A stretch of DNA of 64,000 bases from Otis tarda (lineage: Eukaryota > Chordata > Aves > Otidiformes > Otididae): the NCBI GenBank assembly GCA_026413225.1, contig CM048552.1, positions 53,521,001-53,585,000 on the forward strand. The letters run 5' to 3'. A program made the translations under genes and the position numbers. The notes under the pieces were generated by a model. That model was not told the DNA's origin. It was given only the letters and a program-made list of their open reading frames with translations, and did no database searches. Shown here in pieces: positions 63,906-64,000 of this stretch (its first letter is position 1; each line of letters starts with the position of its first letter).

Positions 63906-64000
63906 GTAAGCAGCATAGTCTGGTACCCACGTTACTCACTTCACTGTAATATTATGACATCCACGTCATCAGATCTGGCATGATTACAAAGAAGAACCAC

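Noticed and set aside
60426-64000. Search for a histone H4 gene or GUCY2C exons downstream of WBP11
   Set aside because: Both lie here in human, but no H4 coding sequence and no recognisable guanylate cyclase exon is present in the remaining 3.5 kb.

Overview
This window is vertebrate nuclear DNA, almost certainly from a bird. It holds several CR1 LINE fragments with the avian/reptilian 3' octamer tail (TTCTATGA repeats). Its genes have short exons with standard GT-AG introns, and their order matches the block around MGP, ART4, SMCO3, C12orf60 and WBP11 on human 12p12.3. I cannot name the species.

Layout. From 1 to about 18.5 kb I see no gene, only two CR1 fragments and simple repeats. MGP (matrix Gla protein, + strand, four coding exons) lies at 18606-22348 with a CR1 in intron 3. 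At 25438-31147 (+) is a second four-exon vitamin K-dependent Gla protein gene. It has the exon phases of MGP, but an osteocalcin-type furin site and an osteocalcin-type mature domain. ART4 (+, three exons, secreted then GPI-anchored ADP-ribosyltransferase) is at 34985-37449. C12orf60 (- strand, one main coding exon) is at 38509-39297. SMCO3 (+, single coding exon) is at 44075-44752. By comparison with the human locus it probably sits in the long first intron of C12orf60. A CpG-rich, probably bidirectional promoter lies at about 48.2-48.7 kb. It drives WBP11 (+, non-coding exon 1 plus eleven coding exons, 648 residues), which runs to a poly(A) signal at 60401. The last 3.5 kb is mostly non-coding, with a weak phase-compatible set of three exon-like segments.

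Function. The two Gla proteins belong to calcification control and bone/cartilage matrix. ART4 is a cell-surface ectoenzyme-family protein. C12orf60 and SMCO3 are poorly characterised. WBP11 is a nuclear splicing factor that binds PP1 and WW domains. The genes are neighbours by conserved synteny, not parts of one pathway.

The points most worth following are the osteocalcin-like gene beside MGP, with an OC-box-like promoter element, and an ungapped similarity between the N-terminal halves of C12orf60 and SMCO3 that suggests they are ancient paralogues.
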